A DNA stretch of 64,000 nt. Source: Methanomassiliicoccus sp. GTDB lineage: Archaea; Thermoplasmatota; Thermoplasmata; Methanomassiliicoccales; Methanomassiliicoccaceae. The number at the start of each line of letters is the position of its first letter. Positions within the stretch are counted from its first letter, which is position 1. This document shows positions 8,708 to 16,619 of this stretch, one piece after another. The notes below the pieces were generated by a model that worked only from the letters and a program-made list of their open reading frames with translations, was not told where the DNA came from and searched no databases. The stretch lies in contig JAAYAX010000005.1 of NCBI GenBank assembly GCA_012719175.1, forward strand, positions 186,001 through 250,000, read 5' to 3'. A program made the translations under genes and the position numbers.

Positions 8708-9466
8708 TCAACAGCGGGAAAAGTTGTCCCGGATGGTCGGCCTTCCCCGTCTAGCAGCCACGATGGCCTCCAAGGACACTTCAAACGTGCTCAGGTCCTC
8801 CTCGAAGTACCTGTTCTTGGCCAGCAGCTCTCCCCTGGGTCCGCGGGCCTCTCCCCCTCCGAAGTAGACCTCGTTGAGCTGGGTCCCCACCTGGTTCTGG
8901 TACGCGACATAGGAGGTGGTCTCTATGGCCCTTGCGGTCAGCAGCTTTTCGAAATATTCGCGGGAGGTGAAGGGGGAGGCGGAGATGCAGACGATGGCCT
9001 CCGCTCCGTCCAGAGCGTAACCCATCGAAAGTTGGGGGAAGAACAGATCGTAGCAGATCACTACCCCGATCCGATGGCCCTCCACCTCCATGGTCCTTCC
9101 GGATGTGCCAGCGCTGAAGTACAGACCCTCCTCGAACGGTCCGAACGTGGCCAGGTTTACCTTATCATAGCACTGGACGGCATTGTGGGGGGATACCAGT
9201 ACCGCGCTGTTCCGCATCACTCCTGGCACGCGTTCATCCCATGTGGCCATGCCGAAAAGGATGTTGGTGTCCTGCTCCTCCGCCAGCCTCTGAACGGTGC
9301 GCACGCTCCTGCCGTCAATGCCCTCTGCGAGACGGAACACCTCGTCCCTGACCATATATCCAGTGAGGAACAGCTCCGGGAAGACGAAGAGGTCCGCGGA
9401 CGAGGTTTCCACGAGCCTCTTCATGCGGTCAAGGTTCTCTTGCTTGTCTCCGAGGGCACAGGGCAC
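8708..9466 (-). CDS. Nitrilase-superfamily carbon-nitrogen hydrolase
   Basis: An amidase of the CN-hydrolase fold with the Glu-Lys-Cys triad: Glu in FPELFLTGY, Lys in YDKVNL and Cys in VVICYDLFFPQ. The length (about 252-259 residues) is normal. The GTG at 9464-9466 is the first standard start, but it lies after the first beta strand: the frame upstream reads ACG-CGT-ATC-GCC-CTG-GCT-CAA, with ACG at 9485-9487 exactly where an ATG would give the classical RIALAQ opening, behind a GAGGTGG ribosome site. An in-frame TGA lies 12 nt farther upstream. So either ACG initiates, or the start was lost or misread. It is divergent from nadE (66 bp from ACG to ATG). As glutamine-dependent NAD synthetases carry a nitrilase-type glutaminase domain, this may be a separate partner amidase; generic amidase roles are equally possible. 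Confidence 0.85.
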   Translation of the reverse strand: MPCALGDKQENLDRMKRLVETSSADLFVFPELFLTGYMVRDEVFRLAEGIDGRSVRTVQRLAEEQDTNILFGMATWDERVPGVMRNSAVLVSPHNAVQCYDKVNLATFGPFEEGLYFSAGTSGRTMEVEGHRIGVVICYDLFFPQLSMGYALDGAEAIVCISASPFTSREYFEKLLTARAIETTSYVAYQNQVGTQLNEVYFGGGEARGPRGELLAKNRYFEEDLSTFEVSLEAIVAARRGRPTIRDNFSRC

Positions 9467-9553
9467 TTGAGCCAGGGCGATACGCGTTCTACCACCTCAT
9501 CCGAGTCACCTAATGTGACAAGAGCTAAAATAGAGTAGCATCATCCCATCTGC

Positions 9554-10354
9554 ATGAGGCCTCAGCTTAAAGAGCACGTTTGCCCAGCCATAATGAACTT
9601 CGTTCGTCAAAAGGTCGAGGAGAGTGGCGGCAGCGGTGTGGTCATAGGCCTCAGCGGAGGCATCGACTCCATGACCGTGTCCAAGATCTGCGCCGATGCC
9701 CTGGGGCCGGAGAAGGTGCTGAACATCTTCATGCCCTCCCACGCCTCCTCCGATGAGGACCGCAGGGACGCGGAGGACTTCTGCCACCGCATGGGGATGG
9801 AGCTTCTTGTGGTGGACATAGAGCCGGTGGTCCGTACGTTCCATTCCATACTGCCATCTTCAGATAGGAAGGAGCTCGCTGGCAATATCATGGCCCGATG
9901 CCGCATGATCGTGCTCTTCCACCATGCCAAGGTGCGCGGGAGGGTGGTGATGGGCACCAGTAACAAGAGCGAGCTGCTGATCGGGTACTTTACAAAGTTC
10001 GGCGACGGGGGCTCCGATTTCTGCCCCTTGGGAGATCTCTACAAAACGGAGGTACGGCAGCTCGCGGAGCTGATCAAGGTACCGCGCAATATCATCGATA
10101 AGGTCCCGTCCGCAGGACTGTGGGAAGGACAGACGGACGAGGGCGAGATGGGAATGAGCTACGATGATCTGGACCAGATACTGTACGGTATCGAGCGTTC
10201 ACTCACCAGCGAGGAGATCGCGGCTGAGACCGGCCTGTCCATGAATAAGGTGGAAAGGGTGTGGGCCATGCATCGTTGCTCCGTCCATAAGCGGAAGACC
10301 CCGCTCATACCTAAGCTAGGGATCCGGACCCTCGGTCTGGACTGGAGAGAGTGA
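9554..10354 (+). CDS. nadE: NH3-dependent NAD+ synthetase
   Basis: Amidates nicotinic acid adenine dinucleotide to NAD+ using ATP. The 266-residue protein has the PP-loop GLSGGIDSM (about residues 33-41), TSNKSELLIGYFTKFGDGG and the DLYKTEVRQLA segment, all diagnostic. There is no N-terminal glutaminase domain, so it uses ammonia or receives it from a partner; a nitrilase-family gene is divergent and 66-87 bp away. Its 3' end overlaps the convergent downstream gene by 39 bp. Confidence 0.95.
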   Translation: MRPQLKEHVCPAIMNFVRQKVEESGGSGVVIGLSGGIDSMTVSKICADALGPEKVLNIFMPSHASSDEDRRDAEDFCHRMGMELLVVDIEPVVRTFHSILPSSDRKELAGNIMARCRMIVLFHHAKVRGRVVMGTSNKSELLIGYFTKFGDGGSDFCPLGDLYKTEVRQLAELIKVPRNIIDKVPSAGLWEGQTDEGEMGMSYDDLDQILYGIERSLTSEEIAAETGLSMNKVERVWAMHRCSVHKRKTPLIPKLGIRTLGLDWRE

Positions 10355-10852
10355 CAGACGGGCCTCGATAGATCTTACCAGGGCATCGAGCTCCTCGGCG
10401 TCGAACACGATGCGGTCAGCCTTCTTTCCGAGAGCCCAGATAAATGGATGCTTCTCCCTCAGAACGATCTCGGCCAGGTCCTTCCTGCGGGTGGTCACGT
10501 AGAGCGTGGGCGAGCTCAGGCGGAAGTACACTCCCGTCCTGGAGGGGCCCCGTGGGACCCTTTCGATCGCCCTAATATCGCTCAAAGGTATCCTCGCCCT
10601 GAAATACCAACCCTGCCTGAGCAAGAGCGCCTCGTCCTCGAGCTCGTGGTCAGTGAACCACGGCGATATGCCCAGGACCGTCAAGAAGACGAAGCCCATG
10701 ATCACTATCGCCATGAGCGTGAGGAGGTCAGCGTTGATGGTCAGGAGGAGGTAGATGATGGTGATCAGGACCACCACCAATAGGACGAGGTTCGCGATGA
10801 ACGGCCTTTTTGAATATGAGAACGCCCTCCACACGGCAAGGGCAGACCGCAT
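10316..10852 (-). CDS. Two-helix membrane protein with PH-like domain
   Basis: A 178-residue protein with two adjacent N-terminal membrane helices (LVLLVVVLITIIYLLL and LMAIVIMGFVFLTVLGI). A soluble part follows, of the form LLLRQGWYFRARIPLSDIRAIERV and YVTTRRKDLAEIVL, resembling bacterial PH-like (DUF304-type) domains. Its last 13 codons overlap the 3' end of nadE on the other strand. It probably acts at the inner face of the membrane; the function is unknown. The family match is by pattern only. Confidence 0.75.
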   Translation of the reverse strand: MRSALAVWRAFSYSKRPFIANLVLLVVVLITIIYLLLTINADLLTLMAIVIMGFVFLTVLGISPWFTDHELEDEALLLRQGWYFRARIPLSDIRAIERVPRGPSRTGVYFRLSSPTLYVTTRRKDLAEIVLREKHPFIWALGKKADRIVFDAEELDALVRSIEARLSLSPVQTEGPDP

Positions 10853-10946
10853 CCAAGATTATCATCCTTTACAACCTCGTCCTAGGTAATGATAATGCTC
10901 GCCGATGGAAAGATTTAATAAAGACGTCTATATTTGCACCCCATAC

Positions 10947-11019
10947 GCTCCCGTAGTGTAGCGGCCAATCATGAAGCCCTCTCGAGGCTTCGACTCGGGT
11001 TCAAATCCCGACGGGAGCA
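10947..11019 (+). tRNA. tRNA-Glu (anticodon CTC)
   Basis: The acceptor stem GCTCCCG/CGGGAGC carries discriminator A and is followed by an encoded CCA (11020-11022). The anticodon arm AAGCC-CTCTCGA-GGCTT gives CTC. The T arm is TCGGG-TTCAAAT-CCCGA. A TATA-like AGATTTAATAAA lies about 25-36 bp upstream. Outside the acceptor stem it is almost identical to the tRNA-Asp at 48375-48447. Confidence 0.96.
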
Positions 11020-11022
11020 CCA

Positions 11023-11368
11023 CACTTATATCCAATTATCCTTTTTGGACTTATCCCACCACTCATCCGTATAGCCGATCCGGAGGAGAAATTGAACTTC
11101 TTTTTTAATGTTCTATGATAAGGTACGCCAACTTCGCCAGGACCTTGGCCAGCACTTGTTCTCAGTTCTTCGCCTTGTCAATCTACATGTTATTGGCTGG
11201 TACACGCCCCCACCTCATGATGGTGATCAGCTGGGGAGATAATCTTGAGGCCCATATCGATCAGGCTCTTACCTATGCGCTCGTTGCTATTGCCTCTGGT
11301 CCTCTTCGTTGCTGGCGGGCCAGGGTGGGCATTGAAGTATTTGGAGCCGGTTATCGAGGCCGATCAAC
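11023..11368. other. Intergenic stretch without recognised gene
   Basis: Between tRNA-Glu and the flavodoxin-fold gene I see no convincing coding frame or repeat. The last 40 bp probably hold the downstream ribosome site (GAGGCCGAT). Confidence 0.4.
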
Positions 11369-11917
11369 ATGAAAGTTATCGGCATCATCGCGAGCCCCCG
11401 CAAGAACGGCAACACCGAGACCCTGGTCCAGGAGGTCCTCGGCGGCGCCGCGGAGAACGGCAACCAGGTAGAGAGCTATAGACTAAGGGATATGGACCTT
11501 AAGGGTTGCCAAGCCTGCATGTACTGCAAGACCCATGATCACTGCAGGCAAGACGACGAACTGTCCAACATCATGGAGTCGATGAAGAGCGCCGACGCGG
11601 TGGTTTTCGGCTCTCCCATTTACTTCTGGGAGTTCGCCAGCCAGTTCCGGACGTTCATCGACCGCCTGTACATGTTCTTCAACCCCGATTTCACGGTGAA
11701 TCTGCCGATGGGAAAGAAGGCTATCGTCATCACCAGCCAGGGGAACCAGGATGTGAAGACGTTCGACAATGTGTTCGTGGACTTCGACAAGCTACTGACG
11801 ACCTACGGATTCAACAAGGCCGGAGCTATACACATGATCGCCGGCGCGAACCCGTCCGCGGCCCGGGAGATGCTAGACCTCATGGAGGAGGCCCGGTCCC
11901 TGGGTAGGGCGCTCTGA
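11369..11917 (+). CDS. Flavodoxin-fold NADPH-dependent FMN reductase family protein (copy 1)
   Basis: A 182-residue protein of the iron-sulfur-flavoprotein/FMN-reductase group. It opens with MKVIGIIASPRKNGNTETL, the phosphate-binding SPRKxGNT loop. It carries the CQACMYCKTHDHC cysteine cluster, which in relatives ligates a 4Fe-4S centre, and then GSPIYFWEFASQFRTFIDR, the flavin-binding GSPIY motif. It probably moves electrons between ferredoxin or NAD(P)H and an unidentified acceptor. An ungapped paralogue of equal length lies at 20968-21516. It stands alone, with no operon partner. Confidence 0.9.
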   Translation: MKVIGIIASPRKNGNTETLVQEVLGGAAENGNQVESYRLRDMDLKGCQACMYCKTHDHCRQDDELSNIMESMKSADAVVFGSPIYFWEFASQFRTFIDRLYMFFNPDFTVNLPMGKKAIVITSQGNQDVKTFDNVFVDFDKLLTTYGFNKAGAIHMIAGANPSAAREMLDLMEEARSLGRAL

Positions 11918-12015
11918 TCGTGACCGGATCTACCTGGACCCGGTCGCTCACCAAATAATGAAGAAGAAGGGAAGAGGACCTGCGAAGGCCTTTCTCTCCC
12001 TCCCGAGGTCGTATC

Positions 12016-12420
12016 TTAATGAAAGACGACCTTGGGCAGCTTCTTGGCCTGGACGATCCAGTCCTCTACCATGGTCTCGGCGGGGGTCCTCTTGACCAAG
12101 TTCATCTGGCCGTTGAGCTCTTCCATCTTCTTGGCGAGGTTGGGGGCCTTCCTCTGCGCCAGTTCGGGACAGCTGTCCACTCCGGCGGCCTCCAGGAGGT
12201 CCGCATACTCAGAACCTACTCCCTTGATCCTGAACAGATCAGCGTGGTTAGCCCACTCGAGCAACCACTCCTTCTTGATGCCGGTCTTCTTAGCGAGATC
12301 ATCCCTTCCCTTCGCCGGTCCGGCGACCTCCAGGAATTTTTCGATGGTATCGATGCCCGCTCCAGAAAGCAGCTCCACGCACTTTGGTTTAATTCCTTTG
12401 ATCTCGGTCATCTTTGCCAT
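12016..12420 (-). CDS. DUF4332 helix-hairpin-helix protein
   Basis: A 134-residue soluble protein with two helix-hairpin-helix-like units: IKGIKPKCVELLSGAGIDTIEKFLEVA and FRIKGVGSEYADLLEAAGVDSCPELA. This duplicated layout is that of DUF4332. Such motifs often contact DNA or mediate protein contacts, but no activity is known. It has a ribosome site (AAAGGTGAT) close before the ATG. The nearest neighbours are unrelated. Confidence 0.85.
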   Translation of the reverse strand: MAKMTEIKGIKPKCVELLSGAGIDTIEKFLEVAGPAKGRDDLAKKTGIKKEWLLEWANHADLFRIKGVGSEYADLLEAAGVDSCPELAQRKAPNLAKKMEELNGQMNLVKRTPAETMVEDWIVQAKKLPKVVFH

Positions 12421-13127
12421 GATCCATCACCTTTCACGGCTGGTTAGGTCCAACCATGGTGACCGTTTCATTTTCAAAAACGATATTAATAAGGTTGGTT
12501 CAAATTATCCAATTTAAAAATCTCAGGTCCGATAACCTGTACCGTATCATAAGCGCTATCAACAGGGATACGTTCTTGCCTATCAAAGAACTGAAAAGGA
12601 GAAATCGCTTGCTGGCCACCAATAGGGAAACTTCCCGATGAGAGTATCATGCTTCTGTCCCGAACATCCTGTAGCTATCATATCGTGCTAAATCATGCTA
12701 GAGATGATGATTTCGAGGCGATTAGAAAAAATACAGAGGTGCCTCGCCCTCGACATGGGGTTGATGTTGAGTCTAGGTGTTTTCTGTCGGATGTTCGTTA
12801 CTTGGGGAGGTTCTGATGATGGAGGTGAGGCGACCCCAACTTGTTGTTCTTCGATCCGTATTTAAGGGCCGTCCAGGTGTCGCTCTCTACCTTTTTCGTG
12901 CAGAGGGAAGGCTACCAAAAGTTCGGACCGATATGATGTGTGATATTTTTCAGCATATAAGTCTGTGATGAACGATTGATTCTTCCCATTTTCCCCTCTT
13001 GGGAACGCCATCCACATTATAGGGAACGCTGACTTCAGCCATGGTCGGCCTCATCACAGGCATGCATGGCGGGCATCGGAGCATCATGCAGTAAAAGATT
13101 ATAACATTTTAGAACGCATTTGTTATC
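12421..13127. other. Long intergenic stretch without recognised gene
   Basis: About 700 bp with several short frames of which none looks coding. A TATA-like AAAGATTATAAC near 13090-13101 probably serves the MBL-fold gene, giving a very short leader. I see no tRNA, array or terminal repeat. Confidence 0.4.
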
Positions 13128-13967
13128 ATGCACATAACCACGCTCATCGACAACTCTGAAGGGCAGGCTGGTCTGACGAACGAGTGGGGTTTGTCGCTCC
13201 ACCTAGAGGCCAACGGCAGGAAGATACTCTTCGATACTGGAAGTACGTCGGCCTTCGCTTCCAATGCGCAGAAGCTCAATATCGACCTCCGTGATGTCGA
13301 GGCAGCGGTCCTATCGCATGGTCACTATGATCACGGCGGAGGTCTAGGGGCATTCTTCTCGGCCAACGATGATGCGCCCCTCTACCTCAGGACGACCGCC
13401 GACGGGGACCATTACTACCGGATGCCGTTCATCAGGCGGTACATCGGTCTCGATAAGAACGTTCTCCAGGCCAATGGAGGGAGGCTGAGGTGGCTGAGCG
13501 AGGACACAGAGGTGGCTCCGGGCATCCACGCCCTGACCTCGATCCCCATCACTGAGCTTCGGCTCTATGTTGAGAAGAAGATCATGGTAAAAGAAGGGGA
13601 GAGGCTCGTTCCCGATGCGTTCAAGCATGAACTGGCACTTGTCGTTAAGGAGTCTGACGGCATCTCCGTCATGACTGGCTGCGGCCACCTGGGGGTCCTG
13701 AACATGGTCCAAGCGGCCAAAGCCAAGTGGCCGGATGAGCCCATCAAGGCGGTGATAGGGGGATTCCACGCCGTCAGCAACCCCATCACCAAGGGAATGG
13801 CCAGTTCCCCGTCGGGAATAGAACATATGGCAGAAAGGTTCAAGGTGCTGGGATGTCAACGAGTGATAAGCGGGCACTGCACCGGTAAGAAGGCCTCTGC
13901 CATCTTGAAGAAGGTGTTGAAGGATGATCATGATGTTCTGGCAACAGGAAAGGTCTTCGATATTTGA
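13128..13967 (+). CDS. MBL-fold metal-dependent hydrolase
   Basis: A 279-residue metallo-beta-lactamase-fold protein with the metal site SHGHYDHGGG (residues 63-72), DTGST upstream of it, and TGCGHLGVLN, GGFHAV and SGHCTGKKA in the C-terminal half. This arrangement matches the COG1237 group, which includes the ribofuranosyl-aminobenzene phosphate synthase of methanopterin synthesis. That specific activity cannot be assigned here because many members differ. Start ATG 13128 lies about 25-35 bp after a TATA-like element, so a short leader is likely. Confidence 0.87.
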   Translation: MHITTLIDNSEGQAGLTNEWGLSLHLEANGRKILFDTGSTSAFASNAQKLNIDLRDVEAAVLSHGHYDHGGGLGAFFSANDDAPLYLRTTADGDHYYRMPFIRRYIGLDKNVLQANGGRLRWLSEDTEVAPGIHALTSIPITELRLYVEKKIMVKEGERLVPDAFKHELALVVKESDGISVMTGCGHLGVLNMVQAAKAKWPDEPIKAVIGGFHAVSNPITKGMASSPSGIEHMAERFKVLGCQRVISGHCTGKKASAILKKVLKDDHDVLATGKVFDI

Positions 13968-14034
13968 CGGCCTGTGAGGGTTAAGATACAACATCGTTCG
14001 AACATCATTCAATGATCCGGCTTCCTTCTGGTCA

Positions 14035-14460
14035 TCAGTATCTATAGAGTTCGTCCAATCTTTTATCCAGTTTAGCGGATACTCTTCGAAGGTCCTCCTT
14101 GTCCTTGTCGTCCAGGCACTCCAGGAGTTGACCAAGTATCTTTTCCATAGCCGCTTCGGAAAAAAGGTAGGCCTCCCTTCCCTTGTCCGTAAGGTTCAAT
14201 TCATAGGTCCTGTTGCGCTCGCTCTTGTTCTCCACAAAGCCGTTCTCGATCAGAGTTTTCACCACCCTTGTCGTCAAGCCCTTATCGGCACCCGTGAGCG
14301 TGCACAGGTCCTTCATGGAAATGCCTTCGTTGTTACCGATCTCCATTATGAATGGTATCTGGGATGCCTTGAAATCCTTGTCCTTCAGTATCTTGTTTAC
14401 ATGGGCATCCATGAAGGATCTCATCTTCTTGGGGGAGATGAACAGGTCCCTGTCTCTCAT
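14035..14460 (-). CDS. MarR-family transcriptional regulator
   Basis: A 141-residue winged-helix protein. The MarR-type recognition helix region is DLCTLTGADKGLTTRVVKTLIENGF, followed by the wing KSERNRTYELNLTDKGREA and a C-terminal dimer helix. It is divergent from an MFS drug-efflux gene with 114 bp between them, the common arrangement of a local repressor and its pump. An AT-rich palindrome (ATATTAATAT) lies in the shared region. The ligand is unknown. Confidence 0.9.
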   Translation of the reverse strand: MRDRDLFISPKKMRSFMDAHVNKILKDKDFKASQIPFIMEIGNNEGISMKDLCTLTGADKGLTTRVVKTLIENGFVENKSERNRTYELNLTDKGREAYLFSEAAMEKILGQLLECLDDKDKEDLRRVSAKLDKRLDELYRY

Positions 14461-14574
14461 TCTATCACATCTTTAATGTCGTTCATAATATTAATATCAA
14501 TATGACTTGACTTATCAACAATCCTTAAATATCACCTCAGCTTGGGACGACATCGCTAACTTGGAGGTTAGTAT
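14461..14574. promoter_or_regulatory. Shared MarR/MFS divergent control region
   Basis: Holds the perfect palindrome ATATTAATAT (14488-14497) within a wider AT-rich run, close upstream of the MarR start, and a TATA-like TTAAATATC (14525-14533) for the MFS gene. A strong GGAGGT ribosome site (14563-14568) precedes the TTG start of the MFS gene. The palindrome could be the MarR site, or simply the MarR promoter itself. Confidence 0.5.
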
Positions 14575-16146
14575 TTGAAACTCAATAGCTCTATCAATTG
14601 GTCGACCATCGAACCAAAGCATCGGCGCATGATCATGGTGGGTCTGATGCTGGGGATGCTGGCCGCGTGCTTGGACGGAACCATCGTGTCCACATGCGGC
14701 ACGATCATCGCCGAGGACCTGGGCGGCCTCAGCCTTTACAGCTGGATGTTCACGGCCTACATGCTGTGTGAGACCATCGCCATTCCCATCGGCGGAAAGT
14801 TATCTGACCTCTATGGCAGGAAGCCGTTCTTCCTGCTGGGAATGGCCATGTTCCTAGGTGGCTCCATAGCTGCAGGATTATCCAACAGCATGGAGATGTT
14901 CATCATATGCCGGGCCGTACAAGGTGCTGGTGGCGGTATCTTAATTCCCGTTGCCACCGCTGCCATAGCCGACCTATACTCCCCTGTAGAGAGGGGCAAG
15001 ATGCAAGGCATAATGGGAGCTGTCTTCGGTCTCGGTACTGCCCTAGGCCCGGTCATCGGTGGCTTCATCACAGACTATATCAGCTGGCACTGGGTGTTCT
15101 ATCTCAACGTTCCTCTCGCGGCCATGGCCCTGTTCTTCACCTCCAGGCAGTTCCCCTCCATAGAGGTCGTTCACCGCAAAAAGATCGATTACACAGGCAT
15201 GTCCATCCTGGGGCTGTTCCTCCTGGACATTCTGCTGTTCTTCTCCTGGGCAGGTAACGATTTCGACTGGATCAGCACGGAATCGGGCATAATGGTGGCG
15301 GCCGCAGCGGCCCTGCTGGGGCTTTTCGTCCTCGTGGAGTTCAGGGCTGAGGACCCTGTGATCGCCCCGCGCCTGTTCAAGAACAGGACGTTCGTGTGCG
15401 GCGCCTTCAGCATGCTCGTGTTCGGTCTCGCCTTGACCGGCGCCCTGGCCTACCTTTCGATGTTCAGCATATTCATCTTCGGTCTGACGTCACGGGAGGC
15501 AGGTTACCTGACGATCGCCATGGTCGCAGGACTTATGATCACAGCGATGTCCAGCGGAAGATACGTACAAAGGACCGGGTACAGGCCATGGGTCATCGCC
15601 GGTCCGATCATCGCTTGCACGGCCATGATGCTCATGTCCACCCTCGGTCTGGGGGACAGCGTGTGGCTGCTCGCCGCCTACATGTTCCTTCTTGGCCTCG
15701 GCCTTGGCTGTGTGATGTCCGTCCTCATGGTGGCGGTCCAGAACAGTGCCAGACCTGAGGAGATGGGTATGACGACTTCGAGCGTCAACCTCTTCCGGGC
15801 GATCGGAGGAACGGTGGCCACCGGCGTGTTCTCCTTCCTCATCAACCTTAGATTGGATGATGAGCTGAGGCGGAATCTCGCCGAAGGGGTCTACTCCATC
15901 GTACCTCATAACACCGACGTGCTCGCTTACCTGTCGCTGATGCCGGAATACGCAGCCCAGATCCTGACGTCGTTCGCCAATAGCATGGATTTCGCCTTCA
16001 TGGTGGGCGGGGCATTAGTGCTGCTGATAGTCCTGGTAGCGCCGTTCCTGAAGGGTTACCTGGTGAATCCTGAACAGGAGGAGCTGAAGACCAAAACGAT
16101 CGTGGAAGTGAAGGACCTCCGCGGGTCGAAGAAGGAATCCCAGTAA
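14575..16146 (+). CDS. MFS drug-efflux transporter, 14-helix DHA2 type
   Basis: A 523-residue major facilitator with the motif GGKLSDLYGRKPFF after helix 2, the DHA2-type LDGTIVSTCGTIIAEDL in helix 1, and AVFGLGTALGPVIGGFI (motif C) in helix 5. About 14 membrane segments can be counted. The start is TTG with GGAGGT 6 bp upstream. Under probable control of the divergent MarR gene; exports an unknown compound, probably by proton antiport. A hairpin terminator follows the stop. Confidence 0.92.
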   Translation: MKLNSSINWSTIEPKHRRMIMVGLMLGMLAACLDGTIVSTCGTIIAEDLGGLSLYSWMFTAYMLCETIAIPIGGKLSDLYGRKPFFLLGMAMFLGGSIAAGLSNSMEMFIICRAVQGAGGGILIPVATAAIADLYSPVERGKMQGIMGAVFGLGTALGPVIGGFITDYISWHWVFYLNVPLAAMALFFTSRQFPSIEVVHRKKIDYTGMSILGLFLLDILLFFSWAGNDFDWISTESGIMVAAAAALLGLFVLVEFRAEDPVIAPRLFKNRTFVCGAFSMLVFGLALTGALAYLSMFSIFIFGLTSREAGYLTIAMVAGLMITAMSSGRYVQRTGYRPWVIAGPIIACTAMMLMSTLGLGDSVWLLAAYMFLLGLGLGCVMSVLMVAVQNSARPEEMGMTTSSVNLFRAIGGTVATGVFSFLINLRLDDELRRNLAEGVYSIVPHNTDVLAYLSLMPEYAAQILTSFANSMDFAFMVGGALVLLIVLVAPFLKGYLVNPEQEELKTKTIVEVKDLRGSKKESQ

Positions 16147-16155
16147 GATCCTTTT

Positions 16156-16192
16156 AAGGGCGAGGCCCTTCAAACTTCTTCTTTTTTCTCAA
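16156..16192 (+). terminator. Hairpin plus T-rich tract after the MFS gene
   Basis: AAGGGC-GAG-GCCCTT forms a 6-bp stem with a 3-nt loop at 16156-16170, followed by a C/T-rich tract containing TTTTTT. It starts 10 bp after the stop codon. Confidence 0.65.
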
Positions 16193-16619
16193 TATCTCAG
16201 CAGTTCACTCCGTTTTTTCACAGATCGTTCTATAGTGCTACGATGATACGGTTCGGCCAGCTCTACGATGGTTTTTTTATCAACATCGATACAAAATGCT
16301 CCTGAGCGACCGTCCGCCGTCGTCTTAGATAGAGCTGGTGAAACGCAATTAAATCCTGTTCTCGCTGGTCATCCACACCGGACATCTAAAGTTAAGACGA
16401 GCGGTCGATCGGGCACACCAAATTATTTCTACCTTCTTCTCACAAAGAGCGATGGGGTAGCTGCGAGGTAAATGCAGGTCCTGTGTCTTTAGCTTAGAGG
16501 GGTTGGTGGCGATCAAAGGACAATCAGGGAATAAGTAAAACAATTTATGAAGGGGTCAAGTATCAGGAACTCAGAGACAGGCTGATGCAGGCCCGTGAGT
16601 TCGAACAGAGAGTGTGTGT
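16193..16619. other. Intergenic stretch without recognised gene
   Basis: No convincing coding frame or repeat seen between the MFS terminator and the next surface-protein gene. Ribosome-site-like sequence before the ATG at 16620 is poor. Confidence 0.4.

Noticed and set aside
12777-12968. 63-codon plus-strand frame in the 12.4-13.1 kb gap
   Set aside because: No ribosome site, no motif and composition unlike neighbouring genes.
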